Source: JACMLD01 sp044227095
Lineage (GTDB): Bacteria > Bacteroidota > Bacteroidia > Chitinophagales > Chitinophagaceae
Assembly: GCA_044227095.1 (NCBI GenBank)
Contig: JBGAFV010000002.1
Location: 613,347-677,346, forward strand
DNA length: 64,000 nt
Direction of reading: 5' to 3'
The notes beneath the pieces were generated by a model. The model made no database searches. It saw nothing but the letters and a program-made list of their open reading frames with translations, and was not told the origin of the DNA. This document shows positions 26,721-36,144 of the stretch, in pieces. The translations under genes were made by a program, and so were the position numbers. How positions within the stretch are numbered: position 1 is the first letter of the stretch; each line of letters opens with the position of its first letter.

Positions 26721-28862
26721 CTAAGGCATTTTTTTGAGGCCTTCCCATTTTACTTTCCATTTGCCATCAGCAGGAAAACCAGGGTTAATTTGTTTATCTG
26801 CATCTGTGCCTGTGCACATCATAGCAACAGCATTTAATACGCCACCGTTACCTGGTAAATAAATTGTTAGGCGCTGATCCTGGAAATTGTGCCCGTTATT
26901 AAGATAGGTATTTGTTTTTATTGGCATCAGTAAAGCTTCTATAGCTTTATCAGGCATGTGCAAACGTGTTGCCGTCATTGCAGTTAATGGAAAATCCCAT
27001 CCCCATGTATCATTCCATTTCCAAATTTTCCATACCAGGTTAAAAGTGTTTTTCATTATCGCTGTATCGAGATTGTTAGAAGCAGGAATCGTACTGTATG
27101 CACCCAGCACAGCGGGATGATCTGTAAGATAACGCTCTGTTGTGTAACAGTCTGGTGTACTTTCTGTAGCCAGGTAAACATTGTTTGCCTGCGGCAATGC
27201 AGCAAGGTTATTAATTATCTCATCCCATCTTTTGCTTCTTTGCAAACCAGATCTTGTACGCCATTGCTGTGCAATGTTTAATGCCCAACTCCAGTAAGCC
27301 AGTTCGTAAGTAGGGTTAAATGTTTTTACTGCATCAAAACATTCCTGCGCAGGAATTAAGCCTTTGCCTAAATTGTATTTTTTTGTTTGCGGGTTATATG
27401 TTGGAAACGATGCCATAAAATCTGCTGTGGCAAAAACAAGTGCTTTGTATTTATTAATAATTTGGTTTGATGGTTTACTGCGGTACAACATCTCTGCCAT
27501 ATAAATAAAATGCGGCTGCTGCCAAATTAAAAAGGCGCCAACAGAAGAAGGTGATTCATTTCCTTGGTGATCTGTCATCTTTTGCCAACGCAATCCATCA
27601 AAACCCTGGCGCTTTGCAATGGCTTTTGCTTTTTGTGCAACTGTAAAATACCAGTCAAGGCTTTTTGCCAGCAAATCACTCCTGCCCCATTGCGCAAAAT
27701 GAACAGCATGCCACCAATGCATTTCAAGATGTGGCTTTCCATACCAACTGTTGTACGTTAAGCCTGTTTCCTGCGGGGGAAATGATGAACTGCATTGTAT
27801 TTTGGTAATGTATTGCGACAATACTGTTCTTCTTTCTATTTCAACTGCCCGTGCATCTGTGCTGCCTGAAAAATCTACAGCGCCGCCTGTTTGCCAGAAT
27901 TTCTTCCATTCACTAATGCTATTGTTTGCAGTTGCAGCAAATGAAACGGGAAGTGAATGCCGTTGCTGAGAAAACCTAACACTAATTGTATATAGGTTAT
28001 TGACTGTAGATGGGGTTAGCAAAAAATAATCTGCAGATTTATTTTGCACATCGGTTTTAGCCGACCATACAATGTTTGTATAATAAACTGTAGTATCCAG
28101 CATACGTTTTATTGAACCCCCACTGCTGGCATTGGTAAAAACTGTTGAGGCTTTTGAATCGCTTTTCCAGTTGTTGCCAACATCTTTAAATTGCCCGTTA
28201 GGATAGGGAAAACGTATGCGGATATGCAAACGCTTTTCTTTAATCAGTTCGCTTTCAATTTTAAATGCCACAGCATCTTGTTGCTGGTGACAAACAGTAA
28301 TTACTTTTACCGCAACACCATCTACTGTAAAAGAACTGTTGATGGTGCCTGTCCATAGATCGAGTTGCTGCTGTATATTTTTTATATCTTCTATACCTGC
28401 TATTGAACCATCTTTCTTTGTTATTTCCAACCCAATATTTCCCAATTGCAAACGGTGCTGGTTTACCCGAAAATATTCAACAGCCTTTTTACTTTGCTCC
28501 GGTTCTTTTAATTGTACTGTGTAAGAAATCTTTTTCCCTTCCAGCTCATAGGTTTTTTGTGCATCTTCTATTTTCAGGTTTTCTGTGTTGGGGAAACTAT
28601 GCCAGCCCCACTCTGATTCTGTGCCCAATGGCACACCATTAGCATAAGCGTCGGGAAAACTTTGCATGCCGGTAACATCTGCAGTAAACGCAAAAGCCCC
28701 ATTGCCAACAGAAAGCGAAGACAAAGAATCAAATGAAGTATTGATTACGTTATGCCGGTGCACTAAAGCGTACCGATCAATTTTATTTTGAGCTGTAACA
28801 GCTTTATCACAAAGACACAAAACAAGAACAAAATAAAATTGTATTGTTCGCCTTACGCTCAT
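26721..28862 (-). CDS. secreted glycosidase-like protein, (alpha/alpha)6-barrel type, family unassigned
   Basis: A 713-residue exported protein (signal about 1-24, AVTAQ). The N-terminal half (about 30-330) is beta-rich, beginning with HNVINTSFDSLSSLSVGNGAFAFTAD, the same kind of opening seen in GH65/GH95-clan N-terminal sandwiches. From about 340 it is helical, with WYGKPHLEMHWWHAVHFAQW, FDGLRWQKMT, FLIWQQPHFIYMAEM, YELAYWSWALNIAQQWR and, near the end, WNDTWGWDFPLTAMTA. Acidic residues in PHLEMHW and WGWDFP are candidate catalytic groups. This layout suggests a clan GH-L-like glycosidase. I cannot place it in a numbered family. It is 506 bp upstream of susC and 110 bp downstream of GH39. Confidence 0.6.
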   Translation of the reverse strand: MSVRRTIQFYFVLVLCLCDKAVTAQNKIDRYALVHRHNVINTSFDSLSSLSVGNGAFAFTADVTGMQSFPDAYANGVPLGTESEWGWHSFPNTENLKIEDAQKTYELEGKKISYTVQLKEPEQSKKAVEYFRVNQHRLQLGNIGLEITKKDGSIAGIEDIKNIQQQLDLWTGTINSSFTVDGVAVKVITVCHQQQDAVAFKIESELIKEKRLHIRIRFPYPNGQFKDVGNNWKSDSKASTVFTNASSGGSIKRMLDTTVYYTNIVWSAKTDVQNKSADYFLLTPSTVNNLYTISVRFSQQRHSLPVSFAATANNSISEWKKFWQTGGAVDFSGSTDARAVEIERRTVLSQYITKIQCSSSFPPQETGLTYNSWYGKPHLEMHWWHAVHFAQWGRSDLLAKSLDWYFTVAQKAKAIAKRQGFDGLRWQKMTDHQGNESPSSVGAFLIWQQPHFIYMAEMLYRSKPSNQIINKYKALVFATADFMASFPTYNPQTKKYNLGKGLIPAQECFDAVKTFNPTYELAYWSWALNIAQQWRTRSGLQRSKRWDEIINNLAALPQANNVYLATESTPDCYTTERYLTDHPAVLGAYSTIPASNNLDTAIMKNTFNLVWKIWKWNDTWGWDFPLTAMTATRLHMPDKAIEALLMPIKTNTYLNNGHNFQDQRLTIYLPGNGGVLNAVAMMCTGTDADKQINPGFPADGKWKVKWEGLKKMP

Positions 28863-28916
28863 TTTACGCTGGTTACTTATTATTGTTTACTAAAAGAAGA
28901 TCATCTGTGTTAATGC

Positions 28917-28969
28917 AGTTGAATTGTGCGACGCAACTATGATCAATCCGTGTTACTTCTGCCAGGTAC
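28917..28969 (-). repeat. dispersed intergenic repeat core, copy 3
   Basis: Read on the minus strand it has GTACCTGGCAGAAGTA, then TGATCATAGTTGCGTCGCAC. Matches copies 2 and 4. It lies in the 110-bp gap just beyond the stop of the GH39 gene. Confidence 0.65.
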
Positions 28970-28972
28970 ACC

Positions 28973-30670
28973 TTACTTCCATTCTATTCTTAACAATGCC
29001 ACTGCCTGGGCAGGTAAAACCGGTTTGTATTTTACAACACCGCTATTGGTTTTCATTGTAACAGGTTTGCCTATTGTTTGCAACTGCCCGGATTTTTCCA
29101 GTGTAGCAATCTGCTGTGCCGTTGGTTCTTTTGGTGAACCCATTTTCTTCCACACTTCATAAGAATTACTATGACTGTTATCAATACGGTATTCTGTTAT
29201 TGTAACTTGTTTAGACGGCACATCTTTTATTTCTACTGAAAGCTGTTGCGGTTGTTTTGTTGTATCATCATCGTGATAGTTCCACAACATCACAGTAATG
29301 TTATTCTTATCTTTTGCCGCCAGCGCACCCACATCATCGCCCATTCTTACGCTGCTATCTCTCATCAATAAAAAAGGGTACATTTTATTTCCGGTTGTTT
29401 CAATGCGTTTTCCTTTCATCATGCCAAACATGCGGAATACATTTAAAACCGGTTTGTCTACACCGTTAGTAGCCAAATCCCGGTAGCCGTAAAACCAGGG
29501 CTGGTTCTCAAATTCAAAAGACCATGACACAGCACCAAGCAGGTTTACTTTATGATAATCGGCCAATAGATATTTGCGTGCAAAAGACGCAACTGTATAG
29601 GAAGAATACATAGTTCCATTGCGGTAAGCATTCTCCGGATTGGTAGCCATGCCGCATGCAGCACAACCTTCTGGATCACTCTCGCCAATAATGATAGGCA
29701 GATCTTTAAACAGCGGGTAAGCAGCAACAATAGTAAAACCGGCAGAAATATCCCGCAACTGGGTTCCAACGTTCATGCGTACATGATTATTTACCAGCCT
29801 GGGTGCGCCCTTTGCATGAAAAGCAATAAAATCGAGCGGCGAACCAATTTTGCCAGTCACATAATTTGTATCGCCAGCGCAATGTGTTAGAAATGATTTT
29901 AAAAAATCAGCAGCACCTTTTCCATTGGGGCCGGTTACATGAGGGCCACCAACTTTTGCTGTAGGCAATGCACGTTTTACTGCGGCTGAAGAATAATCAT
30001 AGAGTTTGCAATATTCCTGTACATTACCCTTCCAGTATCCATTGCCACCATTGGGTTCGTTCCATAACTCCCAATACCATGTATTTACTTCATCCTTACC
30101 ATAACGTTCTACACTATGCTTTACCCATTGATAAATTAATTCGCCCCATTTGCTATAATCTTTTGGCGGATAAGCCCATCCTGTAAAAATACTTCCATAC
30201 CCGGTGCCTGGCTGCCAATGATGTTTATAAGGTTGCGGATTTGTAGACAATGCCTCTGGCATAAAACCCATTTGCGCAAGCGGCTTCATACCACGTTGTA
30301 CATAAGTATCAAAAATAGAATCAATGATATGCCAGTTGTAAACAGGATTGCCATTGGCATCTTCAGTATAAGCATTGGTAGAACCCCACTTAAGCGCTGG
30401 CGTACCATCTCCAGTGGTTAAAAGATTGTGTGCACGTACATGCACAGGCACAGGGCTTAAAGCGGCAATCTCACTCAATAATTTTTTTCCGTCTTTCATA
30501 TAAGTATAGTTCGGTTCATCGTAACCAAACCATGCCCATATTGGTTTCATGTCTGCTATTTCTGCTGACGCTTTTACGTAAATAAACGCAGTGTCTGTAG
30601 TTTGTTGTGCATTTGCAAAACTTAACCCTGCAAGAAGAAATAAAGAATAAACTGAAAAAAACCGAATCAT
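28973..30670 (-). CDS. GH39-like retaining glycosidase
   Basis: Exported TIM-barrel glycosidase of clan GH-A (signal about 1-21). The acid/base is Glu205 in WELWNEPNGG and the nucleophile is probably Glu330 in IIIGESDPEG; both lie at the expected strand ends. The C-terminal section (about 400-565) is a beta-sandwich, ending in ALLRIEW as in GH39 proteins. The family includes beta-xylosidases and alpha-L-iduronidases, so a xylosyl or uronyl residue of the target glycan is the likely substrate. The gene is 47 bp downstream of GH28 and followed by a dispersed repeat. Confidence 0.83.
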   Translation of the reverse strand: MIRFFSVYSLFLLAGLSFANAQQTTDTAFIYVKASAEIADMKPIWAWFGYDEPNYTYMKDGKKLLSEIAALSPVPVHVRAHNLLTTGDGTPALKWGSTNAYTEDANGNPVYNWHIIDSIFDTYVQRGMKPLAQMGFMPEALSTNPQPYKHHWQPGTGYGSIFTGWAYPPKDYSKWGELIYQWVKHSVERYGKDEVNTWYWELWNEPNGGNGYWKGNVQEYCKLYDYSSAAVKRALPTAKVGGPHVTGPNGKGAADFLKSFLTHCAGDTNYVTGKIGSPLDFIAFHAKGAPRLVNNHVRMNVGTQLRDISAGFTIVAAYPLFKDLPIIIGESDPEGCAACGMATNPENAYRNGTMYSSYTVASFARKYLLADYHKVNLLGAVSWSFEFENQPWFYGYRDLATNGVDKPVLNVFRMFGMMKGKRIETTGNKMYPFLLMRDSSVRMGDDVGALAAKDKNNITVMLWNYHDDDTTKQPQQLSVEIKDVPSKQVTITEYRIDNSHSNSYEVWKKMGSPKEPTAQQIATLEKSGQLQTIGKPVTMKTNSGVVKYKPVLPAQAVALLRIEWK

Positions 30671-30717
30671 GCTATTGTATTTATAAAAGGTAAACTACAC
30701 AAACAAACTGTGCCTGC

Positions 30718-32142
30718 CTAATTATTCAGCAGTTTCATGTTTGCAGCATTAGTTACTGATAATTTTTTTCCATCCGCACCCGTAAGCGTTACTCTATTGA
30801 ACAGCCAGTTTTCTGCAAAAGAAATTTCTCCTGCTGCCTTTCCTTCAACTACCACATTGGTAAACTGAAAATTTTGCAAAGATGATGTGGGCAAACCAGC
30901 AGCGTTGATTATTTTCTTTACTCCTCTAGCATTGATATTGTCAACAAAAATATCTTTAAAATGCGGTGTGCCTTTTTCCGGTGGGTCTACTTTATGCAAC
31001 AATGTTTTCCAGTGAGCAGGTATTGAATCATAATTATACCCTGCTGGCAAAGTAGAATAACTATAAGCCGGGTTCCAGTTCATGGTAAACATAAAAGCAT
31101 TACCAACACTGTCAAGCGTACAATTACTGAAATGAATATCTTCTACCGTTCCACCTCTTGTAATAGCAGATTTTATATGAAAGCCGTTGCCGGTTCCCTT
31201 TCCAATTAGATCAGTAGCAAATACATGCCTTATACCACCGGAAGTTTCGCTGCCTAGCGTAAGCAAACCACCGCCTTTGCGAGCTGTACATTTTCTTATC
31301 ACCACATATTCTGTAGGTTTGTTTACACGCAGCCCATCCCAATCTCGACCAGCTTTTAAACAAAAATCATCGTCATTGCAATCAATGTCGCAGTTTTCAA
31401 TCAATACCCACGATGATGAATCTACATCAATGCCATCTGTACTTGGCCCTTTACCATCTTCGTTATTGCGCACAACAACGCCGTTTACAGTTATGTTTCG
31501 GGAATACAATAACTGGAATGTCCAGAAACCTGCATTCTTTACCGTTATATCCCGCAAAGTAATGTTATCTGAATTTTGTACCAGCACAGTGCGTACACGT
31601 TTTGCATCATAATCTACAATCCAGCGCAGGCCTTTTGCTTCATACACTTTACGCATGCTCCAGTATTTATCCCAGCAAAATTTTCCTCTTGCATTAATAA
31701 TGCCTTTGCCAGTAAGCGCAGCGTTTGATACGCCAATGATATTAATAAGTGCCGCCGGCCATTTCATTTCTATACCTGCAATGCGGGTATTAATTTCCGG
31801 ATAATCATCAAAATTTTGAGACCCCAGCAATATTACGCCGTTGTCTATGCGCAGTTCTACATTCTTTTTAATAAACAGGGATCCTGTTACATAGACGCCA
31901 GGTTTAAAAATCACAACGCCGCCGCCGTTTTTTTCGCAATCATCAATCGCTTTTTGAATAGACGCAGTGTTCACAATATTTGTATCGCTAACAACACCGT
32001 AACTGGCAGTATTAAACATTTTTTTAGAAGAGGGAAATGTTTTGGCACCCACTTTTTTTATCCATGCCATTGCAGTTTTGTTTTGCCCAACCGCATACTG
32101 TACAAAAAAAACTGCAACTATAATAATTACAACGCTTTTCAT
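30718..32142 (-). CDS. GH28 polygalacturonase-family protein
   Basis: Inverting hydrolase of galacturonic acid linkages with a right-handed beta-helix. The open frame begins further up, but ATG at 32142 gives a signal peptide (MKSVVIIIVAVFFVQYAVGQ) and a TAATG overlap with the esterase gene, so I use it. Conserved motifs are STDGID (234-239), CNDDDFCLKAG (255-265) with the catalytic Asp residues, GSETSGG and a GFHIKSAITRGG segment equivalent to the family R-I-K site (here H-I-K). At 474 residues it resembles exo-acting or rhamnogalacturonan-active bacterial members. The change at R-I-K may alter specificity. Confidence 0.9.
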   Translation of the reverse strand: MKSVVIIIVAVFFVQYAVGQNKTAMAWIKKVGAKTFPSSKKMFNTASYGVVSDTNIVNTASIQKAIDDCEKNGGGVVIFKPGVYVTGSLFIKKNVELRIDNGVILLGSQNFDDYPEINTRIAGIEMKWPAALINIIGVSNAALTGKGIINARGKFCWDKYWSMRKVYEAKGLRWIVDYDAKRVRTVLVQNSDNITLRDITVKNAGFWTFQLLYSRNITVNGVVVRNNEDGKGPSTDGIDVDSSSWVLIENCDIDCNDDDFCLKAGRDWDGLRVNKPTEYVVIRKCTARKGGGLLTLGSETSGGIRHVFATDLIGKGTGNGFHIKSAITRGGTVEDIHFSNCTLDSVGNAFMFTMNWNPAYSYSTLPAGYNYDSIPAHWKTLLHKVDPPEKGTPHFKDIFVDNINARGVKKIINAAGLPTSSLQNFQFTNVVVEGKAAGEISFAENWLFNRVTLTGADGKKLSVTNAANMKLLNN

Positions 32143-33671
32143 TAATTTTTTCCCTCCGTAGGAACTTTCCATTTATCTGTTCTAAAAGGCGATGCTGGCA
32201 AATCGGCATTGTTATATAAATTGGGAAAAGGCACATTCTTCCACGCAAACCTTACTGCAACAGGCTTTGCAATAGCATCACTCCACACAACAATTGTATT
32301 GCCATCTATACTTGCTTTTGCATCAACAAAATTTTCATCATCGCCTGCAATGGAAAATTCTTTTAGTTCACCATTTTTTGCAGTTAAGCCAGTTGCATTG
32401 TCAAACTGTATGCGTATTTTGTTGCCTTCAATCTTCATTGATTTGTACAGGGGACCACTAGCAACAATATCTTTCTTTCCATAATCATATTTTAATGGCC
32501 ATAGCGCCAATCTTTCGCCAACCAGTTTTTTATTTCGTGGATGTATATCCAGCGAATCTCCATTGTCTGTAGTAACCACCATTCCGGTATTGGGCACAGT
32601 TCTCAATGTATACAACTGCGCATCACGTATCTCGGGGTTCTGACTTCTGTGTGGCGATATCTGCACAAAATAGAAAGGCATTTTTTTATTGTTGAAATCT
32701 TCACGCCAATTCTCAATCATTGCAGGAAATAATTTTCTGTATTGTGCAGCACGGCCTGCATTGCCTTCGCCCTGGTACCATATAGCACCTTTAATTGTGT
32801 AGGGCAAGAGCGGCGCTATCATACCATTGTATAATTTGTAAGGAGAATTGCTATGTTTTGGCCCCATTGGCTCTCTTGGTGCAGCAGGTTTTGTTTTGCT
32901 GCTATCTGCTTTCCATTTATCAAGTTCAACTTTAAATTTCTCAAATGCTGACGGGTAATCTGCGCATTGTTGTTTATAACGCTCAAGAATTATATTCAGG
33001 CTGCTGTCTTTTTCCAGTATTTCTTTTCTTGTCCAGGATTCAGCAGGTGTACCGCCCCAGGTTGCATTTACAATACCAACAGGATAACCTGTTGCTTTAA
33101 AAATTGCCCTTGCATAATAATAAGCAACTGCAGAAAAAGTATCGGCAGTTTGTGGCGAACAAACTTTCCATTTGCCGGTAAAATCTTCCTGTGGCTCATC
33201 AGAAACACGGTTGGGCACATCTATCTGTCTTATAAGCGGGTAATCAGCTGCTTTAATTTCTTCTTCATAATCTATAACACCAGTATAGCCGCCGCCGGTT
33301 TTGCGCATAAAAAATTCCATGTTGGATTGACCGGAAGCCACCCACACTTCACCCAGCAAAACATTACTTACGTCTATAGTATTTGAGGCAGAAAATTTTA
33401 TAGAATACGGGCCGCCTGCTTTTATTGTTTTTATACTTGCTGTCCATTTGCCATCGCTACCTGTGGTAACTATTACTGGTTTTGCATTCCACGATGCGGC
33501 TATGCTAATCTTTTCGCCGGCATTGGCCCATCCCCATAGTTTTACCGTAGCATTTTGTTGCAGTACCATATTATCAGAAATAATGGCCGGCAATTTTATT
33601 TGCGCAAAAGAAAAAACAGAAAGGAAAATAAGCATTACCGAAACAGGCAGGCGTTTTATACTTTGTACCAT
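32142..33671 (-). CDS. SASA-domain (sialate O-acetylesterase-like) carbohydrate esterase
   Basis: Exported SGNH-type esterase, likely removing acetyl groups from pectic sugars. Signal about 1-23 (FSFAQ). The N-terminal beta-sandwich (about 25-105, VLQQNATVKLWGWANAGEKI) is typical of this family, followed by the catalytic motif GQSNME with Ser116, an oxyanion region NATWGGTPAESW, WYQGEGNAG and a C-terminal LAI-like half around residues 330-400 with a D-x-x-H-type site in GDSLDIHPRNK. Despite the name, sialic acid is unlikely here; acetylated galacturonate or rhamnose is more plausible. It is coupled to GH28 by a one-base overlap. Confidence 0.87.
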   Translation of the reverse strand: MVQSIKRLPVSVMLIFLSVFSFAQIKLPAIISDNMVLQQNATVKLWGWANAGEKISIAASWNAKPVIVTTGSDGKWTASIKTIKAGGPYSIKFSASNTIDVSNVLLGEVWVASGQSNMEFFMRKTGGGYTGVIDYEEEIKAADYPLIRQIDVPNRVSDEPQEDFTGKWKVCSPQTADTFSAVAYYYARAIFKATGYPVGIVNATWGGTPAESWTRKEILEKDSSLNIILERYKQQCADYPSAFEKFKVELDKWKADSSKTKPAAPREPMGPKHSNSPYKLYNGMIAPLLPYTIKGAIWYQGEGNAGRAAQYRKLFPAMIENWREDFNNKKMPFYFVQISPHRSQNPEIRDAQLYTLRTVPNTGMVVTTDNGDSLDIHPRNKKLVGERLALWPLKYDYGKKDIVASGPLYKSMKIEGNKIRIQFDNATGLTAKNGELKEFSIAGDDENFVDAKASIDGNTIVVWSDAIAKPVAVRFAWKNVPFPNLYNNADLPASPFRTDKWKVPTEGKN

Positions 33672-33790
33672 AGCAAGACAATCTTTATAAGTGAAAGTTA
33701 CAATTACAAACAGTTGCAGCCATCCTGATTCATCCTGATGATCATTTACAGGAATGTATCCTTCACCCGGATATTTTTTACGAGGCCGGC

Positions 33791-33832
33791 TTTTTTACTA
33801 CTAGTAAGCATCGTTGCGTCGCACACTTGTAC
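33791..33832 (+). repeat. dispersed intergenic repeat core, copy 4
   Basis: Contains TTTTTTACTACTAGTAAG, then CATCGTTGCGTCGCACAC and TTGTAC. It sits 45 bp beyond the stop of the GH43 gene, in the 205-bp spacer before the esterase gene. Confidence 0.7.
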
Positions 33833-33876
33833 ATACGGGCTTCACTGAGCGCATTACATTTTCATCCATTTTTAAT

Positions 33877-34812
33877 CTATTCTACAGCAGCCTTCAGTGT
33901 TTCAAATTCTTTTTTACTAATCCTGAATACTGTTCCATGCCTTGTTCCCGCAGGAAAAATAATTTTGTCTGATATATCGGCCCAGTTTACAAGATCTGCA
34001 GATTCTATAGCACCGTATTTATGCTGGGTATACTTATCAAAATAAACAATCCACTTTCCATTAATCTTAATGGCAGTTGGCCCTTCTGCCCAATAATTAC
34101 CGGTAATGGGTTTTGATGGGTCGCTGTAACCACCGGTTAATGTATTGCTGTATGCAGTGCGCAGGTTTTTTTGCGGCGGGTTCTTTGTTTCGTCTTTTAA
34201 AAACATTACAAACCTGTTTCCATCTTTCTGAATAGTAGCATCAATAACATTAAAGCCTTTGTTGTACAGCAGTTTGGTTTTGGAAAATGTTTTAAAATCT
34301 TTTGTAGTGGTATAATACATCCGGTGATTGTATTTGTCATCGCCTGCAGTATCGCCTTGTGCAAACCTTCCCGGTATTGTTGTAGCCCAGTAAATCATGT
34401 ATTGTTTACATTGCTTATCATAAAAAATCTCAGGCGCCCAGCAATTGCGTGCAGTGGGTTCATCTTTCATTACTGGTACAAATTGTTGTTCACTCCAGTG
34501 CACTAAATCTTTTGAGCTGGCATAACCAATACCTCCATCATTCCAGCTAACAGTCCACACCATATGAAATTTGTTATCTGCCCCACGAATGATGCATGGG
34601 TCACGCATTAATTTATCTTTTGCCACCATTGGAGTTAGCAACGAACTGTCGTGCTTAATAGAAGTCCAAGCATAGCCGTCATCACTAAACGCAAGGTGCA
34701 GGCCATCCTGTCCATTGTCTTTAAAGTAAGAAAACATAAACACACTATCCTTCTGTGCAAACCCGCTATGCAAAAACATAACAGCTAAGGTGACGGCGAT
34801 AATTTTTTTCAT
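33877..34812 (-). CDS. GH43-family beta-propeller glycosidase
   Basis: Exported (signal about 1-19, HSGFAQ) five-bladed propeller of 311 residues. Blade motifs include LMRDPCIIRGADNKFHMVW with an R-D-P element carrying an acidic residue, NCWAPEIFYDKQCKQYMIYW (the W-A-P-E motif common in GH43), GFNVIDATIQKDGNRFVMF and YWAEGPTAIKINGKWIVYFD, whose Glu is a good candidate acid. The GTRHGTVFRI end holds the typical metal-site His. Arabinofuranosidase, xylosidase or galactosidase activity is possible. It is 9 bp after GH88, so the two are in one transcript. Confidence 0.85.
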   Translation of the reverse strand: MKKIIAVTLAVMFLHSGFAQKDSVFMFSYFKDNGQDGLHLAFSDDGYAWTSIKHDSSLLTPMVAKDKLMRDPCIIRGADNKFHMVWTVSWNDGGIGYASSKDLVHWSEQQFVPVMKDEPTARNCWAPEIFYDKQCKQYMIYWATTIPGRFAQGDTAGDDKYNHRMYYTTTKDFKTFSKTKLLYNKGFNVIDATIQKDGNRFVMFLKDETKNPPQKNLRTAYSNTLTGGYSDPSKPITGNYWAEGPTAIKINGKWIVYFDKYTQHKYGAIESADLVNWADISDKIIFPAGTRHGTVFRISKKEFETLKAAVE

Positions 34813-34821
34813 GTTTTGTTT

Positions 34822-36036
34822 TTATTTATCAAGCGCCTTATACCTTTTCATGGCTTCTACAAAATAATAATCAGCATAGGTTAGTGGCACATCCACTTCA
34901 GATTTTTGTGGCAGGTGGCCAACACAATGTTGTATAATAAAGCCACCGTTAGTTCCGGGTGCTGCTTTATAGGTAGAATTTGATAAAGACTTCAAAATTG
35001 TTTCCACTACCTGCATGTATTCTTTTGCCTGTGCAGTTGTTGAATAACCGCTTAATTCAATTAATGCGGAAGCCATAATAGACGCAGCAGAAGCATCTCT
35101 CAGTACATTGGGCATACCGGGTGCATTATAATCCCAGTAAGGAATTTTATCTGCAGGAAGATTAGGATTAGACAAAAGAAACCTGGCTATATGATTTGCC
35201 TGATCCAAATACTTTTTATCTTTTGTTGCTCTATACATCACTGTATAACCGTACAATCCCCAAGCCTGCCCTCTTGCCCACGCAGATTCATCTGCATAAC
35301 CCTGCGCTGTTTTCTTTTGCTGTACAGCACCTGTTTCAATATTATAGTTCACCACATGGTAAGAACTATAATCTGCCCTGAAATGATTTTTCATTGTGGT
35401 ATTTGCGTGGGTAACCGCAATTTTATAAAACGATGAATCGCCTGTAACTTTTGTTGCCCAGAATAACAATTCCAGGTTCATCATGTTGTCAATAATTACT
35501 AGAAAGTCATTGGGGTTATTAGAATTCCATGATTTTATGCAACCCACTTTCGGATTAAAACGTGTGCTTAAAGATTTTGCACTATTCAGCAGTATTTCTT
35601 TGTACACCGGTTTTGATGCAATGCGATTAGCGTTTCCGAAACTGCAAAACATCATAAACCCAAGATCATGTGTACCTGTATTGAACTGTTCTTTCTTCAA
35701 CAACTCAAGCATGCGCAAAGACTCTTTGTACAAAACATCATCCTTTGTTTCTTCATACAAATACAATAATGTACCGGGATAAAAACCACTGCACCACCAT
35801 TCAGAACCACTAAAACCGTATTCGTTTTTATCGGGATAATACGTTTTGGGGAATTTTCCTTCGGGAAGATTTTTCATCAGCACTTTATATTGTGCGGCAG
35901 CATCAGGAATATTTTGCTGTATGGTTTGCAACAGCGCTTTATCTGTTTTATATACAAACTTCTTCTGCGCAATAACAGTTGTATAAAAGCAAAACAGCAG
36001 CAGGATTAACGGTAGCGGCTTACAAATCGTTGTCAT
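34822..36036 (-). CDS. GH88 unsaturated glucuronyl hydrolase
   Basis: Cleaves the 4,5-unsaturated uronic acid from lyase-generated oligosaccharides by hydrating the double bond. Signal about 1-23 (VIAQ). The (alpha/alpha)6 barrel shows SEWWCSGFYPGTLLYLYE, THDLGFMMFCSFGN with Asp124, SWNSNNPNDFLVIIDNMMN with Asp183 and DESAWARGQAWGLYGYTVMY; the two Asp residues match the pair known to be catalytic in this family. The end HLPQKSEVDVPLTYADYYFVEAM is also typical. Having both GH88 and GH105 implies that lyase products with two kinds of terminus are handled. Its upstream 108 bp shares a short motif with the PL22 upstream region. Confidence 0.92.
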   Translation of the reverse strand: MTTICKPLPLILLLFCFYTTVIAQKKFVYKTDKALLQTIQQNIPDAAAQYKVLMKNLPEGKFPKTYYPDKNEYGFSGSEWWCSGFYPGTLLYLYEETKDDVLYKESLRMLELLKKEQFNTGTHDLGFMMFCSFGNANRIASKPVYKEILLNSAKSLSTRFNPKVGCIKSWNSNNPNDFLVIIDNMMNLELLFWATKVTGDSSFYKIAVTHANTTMKNHFRADYSSYHVVNYNIETGAVQQKKTAQGYADESAWARGQAWGLYGYTVMYRATKDKKYLDQANHIARFLLSNPNLPADKIPYWDYNAPGMPNVLRDASAASIMASALIELSGYSTTAQAKEYMQVVETILKSLSNSTYKAAPGTNGGFIIQHCVGHLPQKSEVDVPLTYADYYFVEAMKRYKALDK

Positions 36037-36144
36037 TAAAAAGCAGTTTATTAGTGAGGGATAACCTGTTAAACAACTAATGTAACAACTTTTCCGTTTG
36101 TTGGCAGCAGTAGCACAATAAGATTTAATTAAATGGGCCTATTA

